From Notospermus geniculatus (lineage: Eukaryota > Nemertea > Pilidiophora > Heteronemertea > Lineidae), in the NCBI GenBank assembly GCA_002633025.1, contig NMRB01000298.1, forward strand, positions 390,365 to 454,364: a stretch of DNA of 64,000 nucleotides, read 5' to 3'. Of the stretch, positions 1 through 12,545 are shown in pieces; the stretch's first letter is position 1; every line of letters starts with the position of its first letter. The translations under genes were made by a program, and so were the position numbers. The notes beneath the pieces were generated by a model. That model saw nothing but the letters and a program-made list of their open reading frames with translations. It made no database searches and was not told the origin of the DNA.

Positions 1-452
1 AATCTGGTTTTAACTCAATAAATCCGTTTGGTTTGAAATGAGATCAGAAGGCCCCATTCTGCATAATGCATAAATCGGCTAACCTCTTCCTACACTCTGC
101 AGCAAGCAGCCAGATTCCGTGTTCAACGCTTTGGGATTTTCTCGTGTACCCAATCAGAAGCCTCGTTTTTTTGCCGTTCACGGAAGAAAAAATATCAATG
201 ATGTCATTTCATCAAATTTTGATTGGTCAACGTCATTACCAGGAACACGTCATGCACGTGGGTCGGTGCAAGCTTTGCCGTGATTGGTTGCTATTTTTGG
301 GACCGGGGAAATCCGTTGAACACGGAATGTGGTTTGCTTGCGTGAAGGTCAAGGGAGGAGAAGCCGAGTCTTTACCTGAACTGAGTGAAGATGGAAGGCC
401 CACAACAGTTCCCTTCAGACTATAAATCCCTTCATCTTATTCTTAGTATTTT
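1..452 (+). repeat. Direct repeat A, copy 1
   Basis: This stretch recurs at 3903-4351 in the same orientation with only scattered substitutions and small indels. It starts with 'aatctggttttaactcaata' and runs to 'cttcatcttattcttagt'. The second copy runs straight into an N gap, so this may be a real direct duplication flanking about 3.4 kb, or two alleles placed side by side. A 119-codon ORF at 66-425 is not kept open in copy 2, where the frame is shifted near the end, so I do not call it a gene. Confidence 0.85.
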
Positions 453-575
453 GGCATGGCTCAGTTACTGGGCTCAAGTTGACACCTGATTGTGTCAGCG
501 GATGTCAAAACATTTCACCTGTGGTCTCCCTTAAACTGAGCAACACAAATAGACAGTTACTGATGGGCTAGTAAT

Positions 576-1152
576 AAAACCCAGAACGAAACGAAATGAA
601 ATGAAATCATTGAAACGGGCATGATTTGCATCAATTTATTTTAGTTTTATTGTCTTATTGTAATACTACCAGTGTTTCCGCCAGAGGGTACACAGGGTAC
701 GCTGTAAGTACCCTCAAAGGAACAGAAAAGGGCCATTTTCTTTAATTTCATGGGGTTTTTGCTGACTTTGAAGAAATGCATACCCTCAAAAATATTTCCG
801 GCAGAAACCCTGACTACCGATATTTAAGTGGTTAACGTAGAACCTGCTCCGACATTTACGCTTGCTTTATGCACCAACCGAATGAGTGAAGAAAACGCAG
901 AACATTACCGGCGGTAACTTGAGGAGCACCGAAGGGAATTTCGTACGTGATGATTCTGATTGATTTTAAAATAATAGGCCTAATTCAATTTGATTTTGTG
1001 TGGTAACTGGTATGTCGAAAAAAATGTCAATCTGAAGGCGGAAGCATACATTTGCAACATAATGACACTTAATTAGGCCTACATTAATTCTCAAATTCCT
1101 TGCGAGTCCTATTTCGATGATTTCATTTCGTTTCGTTTCATTCCGGGTTTTT
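576..1152. mobile_element. MITE-like element with ~35-bp terminal inverted repeats
   Basis: The left end reads 'aaaacccagaacgaaacgaa' and the right end is its near-reverse complement, ending 'cgtttcattccgggtttt'. The arms pair over about 35 bp, consistent with a non-autonomous DNA transposon. A smaller inverted-repeat element (670-812) is nested inside. A single N at 1153 abuts the right end, so the flanking target duplication cannot be read. No transposase-like ORF is present. Confidence 0.6.
670..812. mobile_element. Short MITE, CAGTGTTTCCGCCAG family
   Basis: The ends are 'cagtgtttccgccagagg' and 'ttccggcagaaaccctg', which are inverted copies of each other. Both sides are flanked by the direct repeat ACTAC (665-669 and 813-817), a plausible 5-bp target-site duplication. 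A related copy is at 29713-29851 and a longer relative with the same termini is at 61042-61278. There is no coding capacity. Confidence 0.75.
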
Positions 1153-1164
1153 NTCCCCTAGTTC

Positions 1165-1406
1165 GTTAACCCGTTAACTGGTAGGACGTCATGTTACGTC
1201 ATCACAAAATCCAAGAAACCCCCGAAAACACCCGAGATCTCAGCTTGCATAGGACGTAATAGTATGCCCTGCAAGGAAACGACGCTTCACATTGCGTAGG
1301 ACGTTATATCACGTCCTGAACCTTTGTGTCAAATACTTTTTTTTTGGCAATTTTTTTTCTAAGAAATTTTTTTTTTTAAAAATTAATTACACGGTTAACG
1401 GGTTAA
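1165..1406. mobile_element. Short inverted-repeat element with GTTAACCCGTTAAC-type ends
   Basis: The left end 'gttaacccgttaac' and right end 'gttaacgggttaa' pair as an inverted repeat about 240 bp apart. The interior contains several 'aggacgt' words and a poly-T run. This is probably a MITE; no ORF is present and no target duplication is clear. Confidence 0.45.
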
Positions 1407-2913
1407 AATGATGTCTGTTTGAGGAAAATCATCAATGATCAGTTGCCATGGTGATGACAGAAAACGGGTCATTGCAGGTCAAGGTCATTAAAATTCTGCT
1501 TATGTAACAAATGAAGGGACTATAATCTAGTATAAGACATTTTTCCTGCTTATCTTCGTTTGTATTATGTTTATTTCTTTAGAATCAGGCCCCAAGGGGG
1601 AATTTTGAAAGGAAAGTAAACGGAAGCATTGCACTCTTTATTACAGGTATTCTTACTGGTTTCTTCCCCCAGCATCGTTGATGAGATTTACAATATAATT
1701 GCTGCAAATATGCTCCCCAAAACGCTGTACTGACCCAGCCGAGTTTTTGCTGGCGTCTGATTCTGACACGACAAAAAGACCCCACATGATTGGTCCATAG
1801 TTTATGGTGGATCTCTATGTGATATTGAGGCTAGTGCATTGCATAGTGTCTTGTTTGTTAAATTTACAAATAATCCCAAAAACACAATGATTGATGTATT
1901 ATATTTGATATTCCTTCTAAATATCGGGAACTCGGATGAGAAATTATCTGTGTAAACCTGTATTGGTGTTGTCTGTACACTTGTTGTCTCAAAACATTTT
2001 TGGACCACAAAATCCTTACTTCGCATTTTAAACAAAATTGTGAAAAATTACTCAATAACGATCCTTCGTCTTCAGAAGTGAAATCAAACAATAGAAAGAT
2101 GTGTGTTTTGTCATATAAAAAAGGTAAAGAATGTGTTCAAATTTCATTTTGTCCTTGACCAAAATTGTGTAATGCATCAATTCACTTTGGAGCACTTCAA
2201 GTCTGCAACGGGGAGTTTGGATATCTGTTTATTTCAAACATTCGGCATAAATATCTGACGCGAGTAACGTATATCTGCAATATTTTTTTTCCAAATTCAA
2301 GAAATCTGCACTTGTTTTTAAGGTGTCACCTCTATTACCTACATACTAAATGTTGTGTTTGGCATTTTGAAAGATAAATTAGCATATTTATTAATAGTCT
2401 TTCTAACTTGCTATATAACTGTTCTGTTCTTTCTGGCATCACTTTGTTATGTTCAATGACACACAAAAGAGACATTTTTCTCAATATCCGTACTATTGCC
2501 GGCATATTTTTATTGTAACAATCCACATAAAACTATATCAACTTTGGTGCACCGGGATGTACAAAGGTGGGCGTCGCCCACTCTGGGAGTGAGGTCCCTT
2601 TTCCTTATCCGAGGCAAGTTATGGTCAAATATGTGTCTTATAATTAACGATTGCACTTCATTGTTGAGGACTGACATTTCTAATTTTGCTGACCTATTTA
2701 CAACTTGATGTGTTTTAGTAGCTGTTGGTACCCACAGGAGGCGCTGATTATTATGGATTCTTCTCCACGTACTGCGATTGTCTTTTTGTTGTAATCCCAC
2801 CAGATGTTGAATTCTGCAACCTGCACGACCATATCTTTCAACCAAAAGACAATACATTCTAAATGTTTCAAACATTGGTGGTTGGAAAACACGTCCACAG
2901 GTCTTCTTCTTAA

Positions 2914-3284
2914 TTGGGCGGAACAAAAATAATGCTGTGTTTCCACGGTAACATACTTTGATTTTTCTGATAGGAACCAAAATATTTATCAACTCAGATT
3001 CCTGGGCAAGGTCTTTGAATAAATGAAGACAAAGAAAGTACTTCCTCAGAAAATTTTTGTCAGAAAACTTTGATTTTCCGTGACAGCGATGATGCACCAC
3101 TAACTTCAAAAAATAATGTGAAAAAAATATCGTTTTTCAGCGTGCTTCTCAAATTTAGACTCGGGTTTTGTTTCCGTCATTTTATTTTTTTTCAAATATG
3201 GTCATAAAATCTTCTAGGGTCGGCGGGGTTGAGACAGGGTCGGTCGGGTTACCGGAAACACAGCATTATTTTTGCTTGGCCTAA
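2914..3284. mobile_element. MITE of the CAAAAATAATRCTGTG family, copy 1
   Basis: The left arm 'gaacaaaaataatgctgtgt' and right arm 'acacagcattatttttgc' are inverted copies. Just inside the right end sits a 'gggtcggtcgggttaccgg' block. The same ends and the same block occur in the element at 26226-26856, so the two belong to one family. No ORF of useful length lies inside. Confidence 0.65.
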
Positions 3285-3902
3285 TGGTCTATTACCCTTG
3301 ACATCAGAATTGCCTTTTTGGAACATGATGACCAATGCTGGAATGGACTGTGAGGTCTGAGAAATCTTGGAAAATATGAGTGTAGCCTATGAAGCAAAAT
3401 TTTCGAATACATTTATAAAAAGAAGGCCTTGCGAAGACCTGGTCGTAACCTCCATATTCTCAATGACTGGCATTTAAAATGTGTCTTCCTGGCGTATTTT
3501 ATTTGACTAGGTGGCGTCAGCTCTCCTCCCTAATGCTTTTTTGTTGTGTTATTGTGTCAACATTTCTAAGTGATTCGTTTCTATTCTGTTCTTAGTGAGA
3601 CATGCTACAGGTCTCCAAGGCATTATTTTCCCCCACTTCAAAGTTAAGATGTGTGTGATAGGCCTACCTGCTGTTTTACTGTGTATATTTAGCTGACATT
3701 GAGGAGTTACATGTAAGCACCCCTTGCTTACCAAAAAACAAACCCCGTGGACCAATTTCTACCTAATATGGAAGCACTATAAATCAATGAGAAATTTAAT
3801 ATGTTGAGAAAACAAGAATTTGTATTTTACACGGTAAAGGAATGATACTTGAGACAATACATTTCCACAGTATTATTTAAAGCACCAGGTTCCAAAAAAA
3901 TT

Positions 3903-4351
3903 AATCTGGTTTTAACTCAATAAATCCGTTTGGTTTGAAATGAGATCAGAAGGCCCCATTCTGCATAATGCATAAATCGGCTAACCTCTTCCTACACTCT
4001 GCAGCAAGCAGCCAGATTTCGTGTTCAACGCTTTGGGATTTTCTCATGCGCCCAATCAGAAGCCCCGTTTCTTCGTCGTTTATGGAAGCAAAAATATCAA
4101 TGATGTCATTTCATCAAATTTTGATTGGTCAACGTCATTACCAGGAACACGTCATGCACGTGGGTCGGTGCAAGCTTTGCCTTGATCATGGTTGCTATTT
4201 TTGGGACCGGGGAAATCCGTTGAACACGGAATGTGGTTTGCTTGCGTGAAGGTCAAGGGAGGAGAAGCCGAGTCTTTACCTGAACTGAGTGAAGATGGAA
4301 GGCCCACAACAGTTCCCTTCAGACTATAAATCCCTTCATCTTATTCTTAGT
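3903..4351 (+). repeat. Direct repeat A, copy 2 (cut by gap)
   Basis: Near-identical to 1-452 in the same orientation. It ends exactly where the 187-N gap begins, after 'cttcatcttattcttagt'. Substitutions include 'cgtgtacccaatc' against 'catgcgcccaatc'. The truncation at a gap favours repeat-induced assembly breakage. Confidence 0.85.
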
Positions 4352-4538
4352 NNNNNNNNNNNNNNNNNNNNNNNNNNNNNNNNNNNNNNNNNNNNNNNNN
4401 NNNNNNNNNNNNNNNNNNNNNNNNNNNNNNNNNNNNNNNNNNNNNNNNNNNNNNNNNNNNNNNNNNNNNNNNNNNNNNNNNNNNNNNNNNNNNNNNNNNN
4501 NNNNNNNNNNNNNNNNNNNNNNNNNNNNNNNNNNNNNN
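4352..4538. other. Assembly gap (187 N)
   Basis: A run of N. ORFs called across it are artefacts. Confidence 1.
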
Positions 4539-6885
4539 GATATGAAACTTCCTGTGAGACTTGCGTACCCATGCTCGTGTTGGAACATTCAGCTTCAGGA
4601 TCTCCAGCATGAACTCCATAAAAATGATGGGGAAAATTTTATTTTCAAATAAATTTTTATTTTTTTTTCATCCTCCGCTATGAACGTAATACAGACAAAA
4701 CTTCGAGAACTAGGAAAATAAAATTTTATTTTTATTTTTTTTCCGCCCTCCGCTGCAAAGGGGTGGTGAAAAAAATCCGCGAACCAACTTATAAAAAAAG
4801 TCTGGCCTAACTGCATGGTCAATTTGTGGCTTGTGGTTAGGTTCCATTGCAAGATCAAATGAGTGCAAAAATGGCTGGACATGCTGAAAAGCACTTTACT
4901 GGGAAATTTTGGACAGTTTCTTGCGACTCTGAGGTAAACAGTTATTTGGCCAATGTTGCAATCCATGTATATGTACACATTTTATGCTAAAAAATCCCTA
5001 GTTTCCCTAAATATAAACATTTACCAAACTGCAGGCATTGGCTTTAAATAGGTCAGACACACAAATGCCAGGTTGCCAGTTGAATTACCAGATCATCAGT
5101 ATATCTTGATCATTCGCATGCATCATGCACCAAACTCTAACCCCATATTCAACCGTCATTTCCTCGATTATTACGTCAGGGGGTCACCTCTCGGCCCTGT
5201 TCTCTCAACTTTATACAGAGCTAGCCGACTCAGGCCTACATTACAGTGTACCTCAGAACTTGCCGGCGCTTTTCCACTTTGTCTACTAATCGCCAAATGG
5301 AATCAAATTTATTCCTTATTCTGAAATAAATTCCAGTGCGGGGATCCTTATTCTGAAATAAATTCCAGTTCTCCACGGTGTCCCCGCACTCCAGTGAATT
5401 AATAGGTCCAGCTGACCCTGATTCAGCCATCCAGTATACCCAACACAGTTAGTGTTCCACTGGACACAAGTTCTTCAAATGAATACCCCACTGGAAAACC
5501 CCAAAAAGCTGAATCCCACGCATAACAGGTTAGCCTGTTGTGGCCTACCCCCTTGAACCAAACCCAGGGCTTATGAGATCACTGTTCATCATCGGTACTT
5601 CTGTCTACACACACCACGACAAAACCAGACCATATAAGCTGTACTTCCACCTATCCCAACCCACCAAAACCCCAGGTTTCTTGCACGTACACCTATTTTT
5701 TGCCGTTTCTAATAGACCCGTGTTTGAAAACCCCGTGTTTATCAGACCTGCCAAGCTCGCCGGGGCTAATTCAGACACATGTGTCACCCAGGCTTTTGAA
5801 TTGGTGTAAGCGCAATAAATTCAGCAATTACTAGTTATAAACCGGGAGACAGATGGTGCGGTAAGTGTGTGTGCACATATAAACCAAAAACCCGTGAAAT
5901 TTGAGCCGCAAGTGCGACCTCTCTCGCCACGTCTAGTAACTAATGAAATGTACTGAAAATAGGTGTTTAAGCGCGTGGCGGGTTTTTTCAAGCACATGGA
6001 AGACCCGTGTCTCAAAAAACTCACCAATTTGGGATAGGTGGAACTAAGGCTAATATTTTCACCCAATTAGTGGGGCCTTTTGTGTTGCCATTCACAAACA
6101 AATGAAGGATTTTAAGGATTTTAAAAAGTTGATGCGATTTCATGATTTTCCCCCTGACTCCTCAGATGAAACGCTTCCCTAAATGCCAGGCTTTGGACCT
6201 CCTTTAATCCAGGCATTGTATACTTCACTTCTAAATGTATTAAGACTTTTCAGGTGTTGATTTTAACTTGTTTTACTTTTCATATTCCCACAAAAATTGT
6301 ATGAAGGGACATTTTCCAAGCAAGCGAGGCAAACACTATGATATACTGATTAACTTTTTGATCATTTATTTTTTATATTTGTTTATTTGTTAATTATCAG
6401 ACTGTATTATTTGTGTTGAGTTCATCCCCAAAGCGTCACACAAAAGAAGCGCGAGGTTTTACCTCTTAAAGTTCGTGAAATAAGCTTTGAAAGGAGCACA
6501 AATTTAATGTTATACTAAGTGAGAAAAACCCAGCTATCTATTCCAACTTTGTCTTGAACATCTACTTTACTAGATAATTAATAAATGGATTAATTGTTCA
6601 TTGCCATTGGTATTTTACCTAAACCTACACCGCCATTTGTATAGCAGTCTCCGTAAGCTTTTCGTTAAGATATTTGTGAAGTATCTCAGGCCAATACCTC
6701 TCCGTCTTTGTTTATCTGTATCAACTTGATGTAGGCCCTAACTACGTCAGTTTTTTTGTTGATATTTTTTCTGCCCCAAAACGCTGATCCAATTCAATAG
6801 TGTCTGGTTGGTGAGAAATATCACACTGCAGAAATATCACCGGCACTGTTGGTGCCAATTTACGAATAAAGCTGGATGATAATGA
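4539..6885. other. Intergenic DNA, no gene recognised
   Basis: AT-rich sequence with short ORFs on both strands and none with a recognisable domain. It contains a local repeat of 'ttattctgaaataaattcca' at about 5316 and 5348. A weak inverted-repeat pair 'tccacctatccca' / 'tgggataggtgga' at about 5647 and 6022 may mark a decayed MITE. Confidence 0.6.
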
Positions 6886-7310
6886 CAACTTTCGAGTGGT
6901 GCGAGGTTTACGAACGATAGCTCCGCAACGGGTGGGTCAAATTTGACGAAACATACGTACATCGATTCATCTTTTTTGCCGCTACAGCCATCATCGCTGT
7001 CATTTTCCCAAAAAACGTGACAGAAAAAAGTTCTTTCACCAATCACAGTTCGTGTTTATGGCCGAAATGGCGACCATTTTGAAATGACGCAATGCACCGC
7101 GCACGTGTAAACTGCACTGAACACCATGGCGAAATGAAATGGGTTTTGAGAAAGGGATCCGTTATGTCGGCCTTACGCGAAAAATGAAGATAGCAGAAAG
7201 ATACCGACAAGAAAGACAAGTCAATTGATGTATAGGTATGTCAATTTTGACTCGGCCATTGCGGAGATATCGGCTGAAAACCTCATGCCACTCGGATGTG
7301 GAATGAAGTG
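6886..7310. mobile_element. Long-TIR fold-back element, family F, copy 1
   Basis: The left arm (containing 'gagtggtgcgaggttta' and 'agctccgcaacgggtgggtc') is an inverted copy of the right arm (containing 'gcggagatatcggctgaaaa' and 'ctcggatgtggaatgaag'). The arms are about 110 bp and include 'gacaagaaagacaagtca' against 'cttttttgccgctaca'. The centre has 'cgtgtttatggccgaaatgg'. Copies recur at 19311-19876 and 26061-27125. Non-autonomous. Confidence 0.7.
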
Positions 7311-8513
7311 TTAGTTGATTTGGTATTGAATGGTTTAGATTTTTGCACTGATTGATTACTGGGCAGATACACTTGAACAAACATATTTACAGATTTTAAT
7401 CAACTGGGTAATAAGTTCCTGCAGTTGGTGATTGTCTGATAATTAGTTGACGAACAGTTTAGCCAACAAAATGTCATGTATATCATTTATAAACCCCGAC
7501 TTTACTGAATAAGAGGCAATTGTATCCTTTTCCTTGTCTTCTTCCGTAAGAAAGTTAATTATCAGTAGAAATTATCAATTAAATGGTAATTAACTATTCA
7601 TAATTAACAAATATTGTATTTGGTGGTGTGAACTAGTAATTAAATAGTGATCATAATAATCTGGTGGACATTAACTAATCCAGGCTGTGCATGTTTTTTA
7701 TATTGTATAGAAAGCACAATGTGACTACAGTGGGAAGCCACACTTGTCTGTAGCTTCAGCCAATGAAACATACTTGTGGGCACTATCCTTTACTTCTGAA
7801 CACAGTGTTAGCTGGTAGACGAGATCGTCTGACCTTGACCTCAATTTCAATGTCAAGGTCAAGGTCATTGACATTTAGTATTCTTATGATTATCGAACAT
7901 CCAACAAAATTGTGCAACAAAATTTTACAATGTTTGTTAGATGTTTTTGTCAGTTCTGAACATGTCTCTACGTCCCTTATTGAGTCACATTGGGCTTCAA
8001 CTTGTTAATATTGTTTGGCATATGTGTTGTGGTCGAATAATGTTATTGTTGCGGAGTATGGAGTCGTAAAATGTATCGTAGGGTGATGTGTTGCAAAACG
8101 TATCAGAACAAGCGTGTGAATTAATCGGAAAAAACATCTAGAAATCGTAAGAATGTATATATTGCATTATGGCGTATGATAGTCAGATTAAAAGTGTACT
8201 GAAATTAGATTTACTGACGCTAAGTATATGACCACCAAACCATAAGCATAATAATCAATTTTTTGTGAGGTTGAGATTTTTCTTTCATTGAAAGATTTGG
8301 GTTATGTTTGCCTTTCATGCCACGTCGGTTACGGTGATGAAGTGGCTTGCCTACATATCTATAGCGGCTTTGGTCTGCTAAAATTATACTTGTCCTGAAT
8401 CTCTAGGTTCTATAGGTGTATCAGGATAGCATGAGAGTAACATGAGCCTCCGTCAACATTACTCAAGTTTATGATTTGATCCCATAATTTGACGGAGAGA
8501 CAACTCTGCCAAA
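7311..8513. other. Intergenic DNA, no gene recognised
   Basis: AT-rich. A cluster of 'aattaact/agttaatt' words occurs near 7550-7680, and 'tgtcaaggtcaaggtca' near 7850. No spliced gene or RNA gene is evident. Confidence 0.55.
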
Positions 8514-8748
8514 AGCCTAGTTCATACTTCGACGCAAGGCCATTGGCGTCCGACGCGCGATCAAATCTGGATGCCGACTTCGCGGAATTGATTCATAGTC
8601 CAGCGTCCCGGTACTTTAGCAACGGCAACCCGTTATGAAATGCGTCGAATAATTACAGCCTCGCAATCGGACGCCGACCAAATCGCACCACGCAAGAGCG
8701 CGCGTTGGTCGGCGGCGATGGTCGTGCGTCAAAGTATGAATTAGGCTT
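8514..8748. mobile_element. CpG-rich MITE with TAGTTCATACTTCGACGCA ends, copy 1
   Basis: The left end 'gcctagttcatacttcgacg' pairs with the right end 'gtcaaagtatgaattaggct'. The interior is unusually rich in CG dinucleotides relative to the AT-rich flanks. A second copy in opposite orientation, split by a nested insertion, is at 12546-13248. The long inverted ends and lack of an ORF mark a non-autonomous DNA transposon. Confidence 0.8.
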
Positions 8749-9305
8749 TAAAGATCATTCCCAAGAATTCTGGTTGCCCCTTAGCTTGGATTGCAGAGTG
8801 ATGGCCGGGAGTGATGGCCGGCAGACCATGTACACTCGTACCTTATATAATACTCATTCAGTTTTAAGACACACCTGGGCAAGAGGCTGGAAAACAACAA
8901 ATCAATCCTTTTAGACAGAGTAACCTACAGATTCAGGAAAAGTACAATAATTAGCCGGCTTGGCCAAAAGGTGTTCTTTTTATTATCATGAAAAAAGAAG
9001 TGTAATGTTCTTGTTACTCAATTACATTTGTTGATATTTTAAATTCCCTGTCAATTGAAAAGCTACCCGGTGTTTTGGAAGAGAAAATATCTCTATAGCT
9101 TATTCTTGGAGCTTGAGACAGGCGGCATTTTAATTTACCACTAAAGCAGTGTGAGTTGTTAACATTTTTGTATGATTTACAAAGAAATTATCCCAGTGAA
9201 CCAAGGAGAAATGTACTATACTAATTCAACCATTAAGGAATGGTGGAAATAATAAAATGTGGCTCAAAGCTAGATGCTAAGTTTTGAGGTATGGTTGAAA
9301 AGATT

Positions 9306-9426
9306 CTAAGGTCCGTATATGCTAAGGTCAGACTTTGGCCTAAAGTATAGCTGAAGTTAGACTTTCTCTTTGCTTGAAGCATTGAGAAAAGTCTGGCTGA
9401 AGTCCGACCCTACCATACGGCCCTAA
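9306..9426. mobile_element. Small fold-back element (121 bp)
   Basis: The left arm 'ctaaggtccgtatatgctaa' and right arm 'taccatacggccctaag' are imperfect inverted copies, with internal 'gtcagactt' / 'gtctggctgaagtc' pairing. Palindromic MITE, no ORF. Confidence 0.5.
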
Positions 9427-9471
9427 GAGTTCCCCTGTGTAAGTCAAAGACTGGAACACTTAGCCTAAGAA

Positions 9472-9583
9472 TCCATTCACGCGATTTTCGTGCAGCGCGA
9501 TGTCGCATCCTTTGTTCACGACCAACGCGGCGGAAACAAACAATGCTATCAAGCGTTTGCCGCTCGAAAATCGCATGAATGGA
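9472..9583. mobile_element. Small fold-back element with TCCATTCACGCGATTTTCG ends
   Basis: The left end 'tccattcacgcgattttcg' pairs with the right end 'cgaaaatcgcatgaatgga' around a 70-bp interior. Probably a MITE. Confidence 0.6.
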
Positions 9584-10456
9584 CCGACCGCCTTAAAGGT
9601 ATTGTACACCCAATGAAACTGACAACACTTATCAATAGGAGGTACCTTGTGCATGGTCAACCTCCTGCACTCTTCAAAGAAGAATGAGTACATACATTAA
9701 TACTGTGAAGTCAACAAGATGAATTCAACAAGAGTTGTCTGTTGGCCTTCAGATTCATTTCTTGGAGTAGCCTAGGCCAACTTGTTATTGAAAGCCAAAG
9801 AGCCCAAAAACCTACCACTGGCTGATATCAGAGATATTTTCATCAGTCCTTAATGGTAAATTTGCAAAAGTTATCAACTTTTTAGTCACTCATTTATCAT
9901 TGAAGGAGTTTAAGAACTATCGACATGATTGTCTCTTGAAAGTTAATTCTGGAAGATGTTTCTTTTACGAACAGGTGTTGAGGCCTAGTGCTCTGTGTGT
10001 ATATGTATTCCAGTCATGAGTCATGGTGAGAATAAACTTACATTGTCTGGCAGTGAACAATACCGCTACCATCAGTATGTCAGGGATGGAGCTACTGTCA
10101 AGTCTTAGCCAAGTCACTGTTCAGTTAGCCAAAGTTTCCATTCTAATGGATTTTCAGTTTGGAAAGTTTTAGCCAAGTGGTTGAAATTTTAGCTAAGTCA
10201 GAGGTGAAATATCCAATGGTGATTTGGTGAGTGCAGGTAGCAAGTCCAGCAGGAAGTAACGTTCCCTGGGAATTTGACTCCCGCCGAGATTTACTGCGCA
10301 GATTTAAATGGCGGAGGATCAGATGTCGCTTTGCAAAGGTGACACAAGTAAAGAAACGCACAGGGCACAGGCCTCATATGAGGGAGTATAAAAATGCAAA
10401 TATTTCAATCTGGGTGTAACATGTATTCATAAGATGTAAGTTACCCAGCAGAAGTA
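9584..10456. other. Intergenic DNA, no gene recognised
   Basis: No supported gene. It has short ORFs only and 'agccaagt' words repeated near 10100-10200. Confidence 0.5.
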
Positions 10457-10661
10457 CTGTAAACCGTGAAATTTTCGCGAGCGTTTTATTTTCGCGATTT
10501 CCACGATGAGGGGTCAAAACGCGAACTTAAATCGCACGAAAATCACTGGGCCTTAAAAATTTCTGAAACTCAAGAGCCATATCGCGAAATTTATTCTTCG
10601 CGAATTTGTGAAGTACGAAAATCGCAAACAATTAGTGCCGCAAAAATTTCATGGTTTACAG
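10457..10661. mobile_element. Mariner-type MITE with CTGTAAACC ends and TA target
   Basis: The ends are 'ctgtaaaccgtgaaattttc' and 'aaatttcatggtttacag', near-perfect inverted copies, flanked on both sides by TA (10455-10456 and 10662-10663). A TA duplication with short inverted ends is the signature of Tc1/mariner-mobilised elements. At 205 bp it is too short to code for a transposase. Confidence 0.8.
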
Positions 10662-10663
10662 TA

Positions 10664-11767
10664 TAAGGTTCAATGGAGACAAAACGATGAGTCATTTTCT
10701 AAACTATATTAGGCAAAATAAATGCAAAGCAAACCCGGTCATGCATCCTTTTCAGTGTTCATTCATGTTTTTACCTATTGGGAATTACTATTTTCGACAA
10801 ACAATCTCAACCTTTTGGAGAATCAGGGGACCCATGACATGGCTGGTTACTTCACGGTCTTATTCAACAGAACTTTTGTTGACAAGTGTTAAAACATTTC
10901 AAATTCCTCTTTCCAGCATTTTTTTAGGCTTCGTAGCAGCTTTAAACAATGTCTAGTTGAAATCTCCCATTTGGGAGAACCATGCCAACCAACATTGTTA
11001 TTTTTGCAAGTTCCACGTGTTTAACAACCATTTGCATGTGTTACTTTAGAATTCATGACGTTTGAGACGAAGGCTAGGAAAGATGCCTTTAAAACTGAAT
11101 TAAAAGAAAATTATACAAAAAAAAGCAGTTTAAGTATATTATTCCTCAAAATTGACTGATCATTTAGTTATTGGCATATTTAGTGTATTCAGCAGCCATT
11201 ACTTAGCATTCGTGAAGTAACTAAGCAATAAATCTAAATCCCGGTGAACTTTCCCAGACTGTCTCCCCTGATTTTCTAACGATTCAGAATTATAGATTCA
11301 CACAAAGCAATCAAATTGCATTTGTGCACAGTACATTTTAGAATATTATATTTATGTATTTTAACGTATATGTGGGTCTAGTGTATAAATGACCAAGTCC
11401 TTCCGTGAGTGGCAGAATGTGTTACCTAACTGTCACTATAAAAATAAAACTTGTGATGCGAGTCTAAAGTGTAGAATATATCTTATGGTATTGTATTGTT
11501 TACTAGTATATGATGCCTGTGGCTTGTTCCTGTCTTTTGATCTTTTGCCTTTCATATCCCAGGGCATCTTCTGGCATTCTTTAGCAACGTTTAACAATTT
11601 TGTGGCATATGTCAGCAGAAAAGAAGAAAGTGACATTTTCAAGACCTTGTTATATTCAATGTAAAAGGAATATTATATTTCTTCCTGATTGGCATTTACA
11701 GTCTGACTGAAGCCAACATGATGAAACCATGAAGTGTACATCAAGATGATAGCTATAAGATACCATG
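10664..11767. other. Intergenic DNA, no gene recognised
   Basis: Contains short ORFs, the longest 91 codons at 11389-11664 on the plus strand, with no recognisable domain or convincing splice context. Confidence 0.5.
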
Positions 11768-12062
11768 GCCGAGGAGCCCGGTGGTGTAGTGGTTCGGGTC
11801 TCTGACTAGCGGTCAGAGGGTCCCGGGTACGAATCCCACTGGGGTGAGACTTTGGGCAAGTCTCTTTGCCTCACTGCATGGCCTCTCTCCACCCAGGTGT
11901 ATAAATGGGTACCGGTTGGAAATGCTCGATTTTAGCGCTGAACGGGCAGCTCATCTGAGTTCTACTGAAAGGTTTCAGGACAGACTGGGGTTAAAGTGTA
12001 AAGTCGGATGAGAACTTCTACCGTAGTTGATATCAGACTATAAACCCAAACTTAAAAAAAAA
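11768..12062 (+). mobile_element. tRNA-derived SINE, family V, copy 1
   Basis: The head is tRNA-like. An A box ('tggtgtagtgg') lies near 11782 and a B box ('gggtacgaatccc') near 11825. The body that follows has 'gactttgggcaagtctcttt' and 'gtgtataaatgggtaccgg', resembling the conserved L2/MIR-like 3' module of vertebrate and invertebrate SINEs. The copy ends in 'cccaaacttaaaaaaaaa', an A-rich tail expected of retroposition. Copies on the minus strand are at 27202-27492 and 35911-36180. Confidence 0.85.
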
Positions 12063-12545
12063 CATTTATGGCTCAGCCAAATTCAGAATGCCCTTGGATA
12101 TGAGAAGCATATACCATGCTTATAATGCTTGTAAGTCATTCAGACATTTGATGCTTATGGAGGCAGCTGACATCACCCAGTCATCAGTTGAGGAGCAGAT
12201 GAGGAGCCATCAATTTGTCAAAGAATAAAATCCAGCTAGAGGCAGCCTTCCTAAAACATTCTGGATTTCCATTTGAAATACCACACCTTTAGAAGGTATC
12301 TTCGAAAGGTTTGGGTCTGTTTTACATCCTGCCAAAATGGTGGCTTCCCAACTGGTCCTAATGGTCATGCAACCGCTTTCAGTGAGGATTGGTCATTATT
12401 TTCTTACTTGAGGCTTGTTCTCCATTTACTTAAATTGTATCTATGGAATGCAATAAATGTTCACAAAGAAATATTATGCCTTGTTCTTGTTTTTGAACAC
12501 AATATGAATTACAAATTACAAACACACAATGCACTATAGAATAAA
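12063..12545. other. Intergenic DNA, no gene recognised
   Basis: AT-rich sequence with an 88-codon ORF at 12273-12539 that matches nothing I recognise. Confidence 0.45.

Noticed and set aside
2510-3109. 199-codon minus ORF, one of the longest in the window.
   Set aside because: Overlaps a MITE end, has an equally plausible second frame, and shows no recognisable domain.
4289-4619. ORFs of 78-107 codons on both strands.
   Set aside because: Most of each consists of N translated as X.
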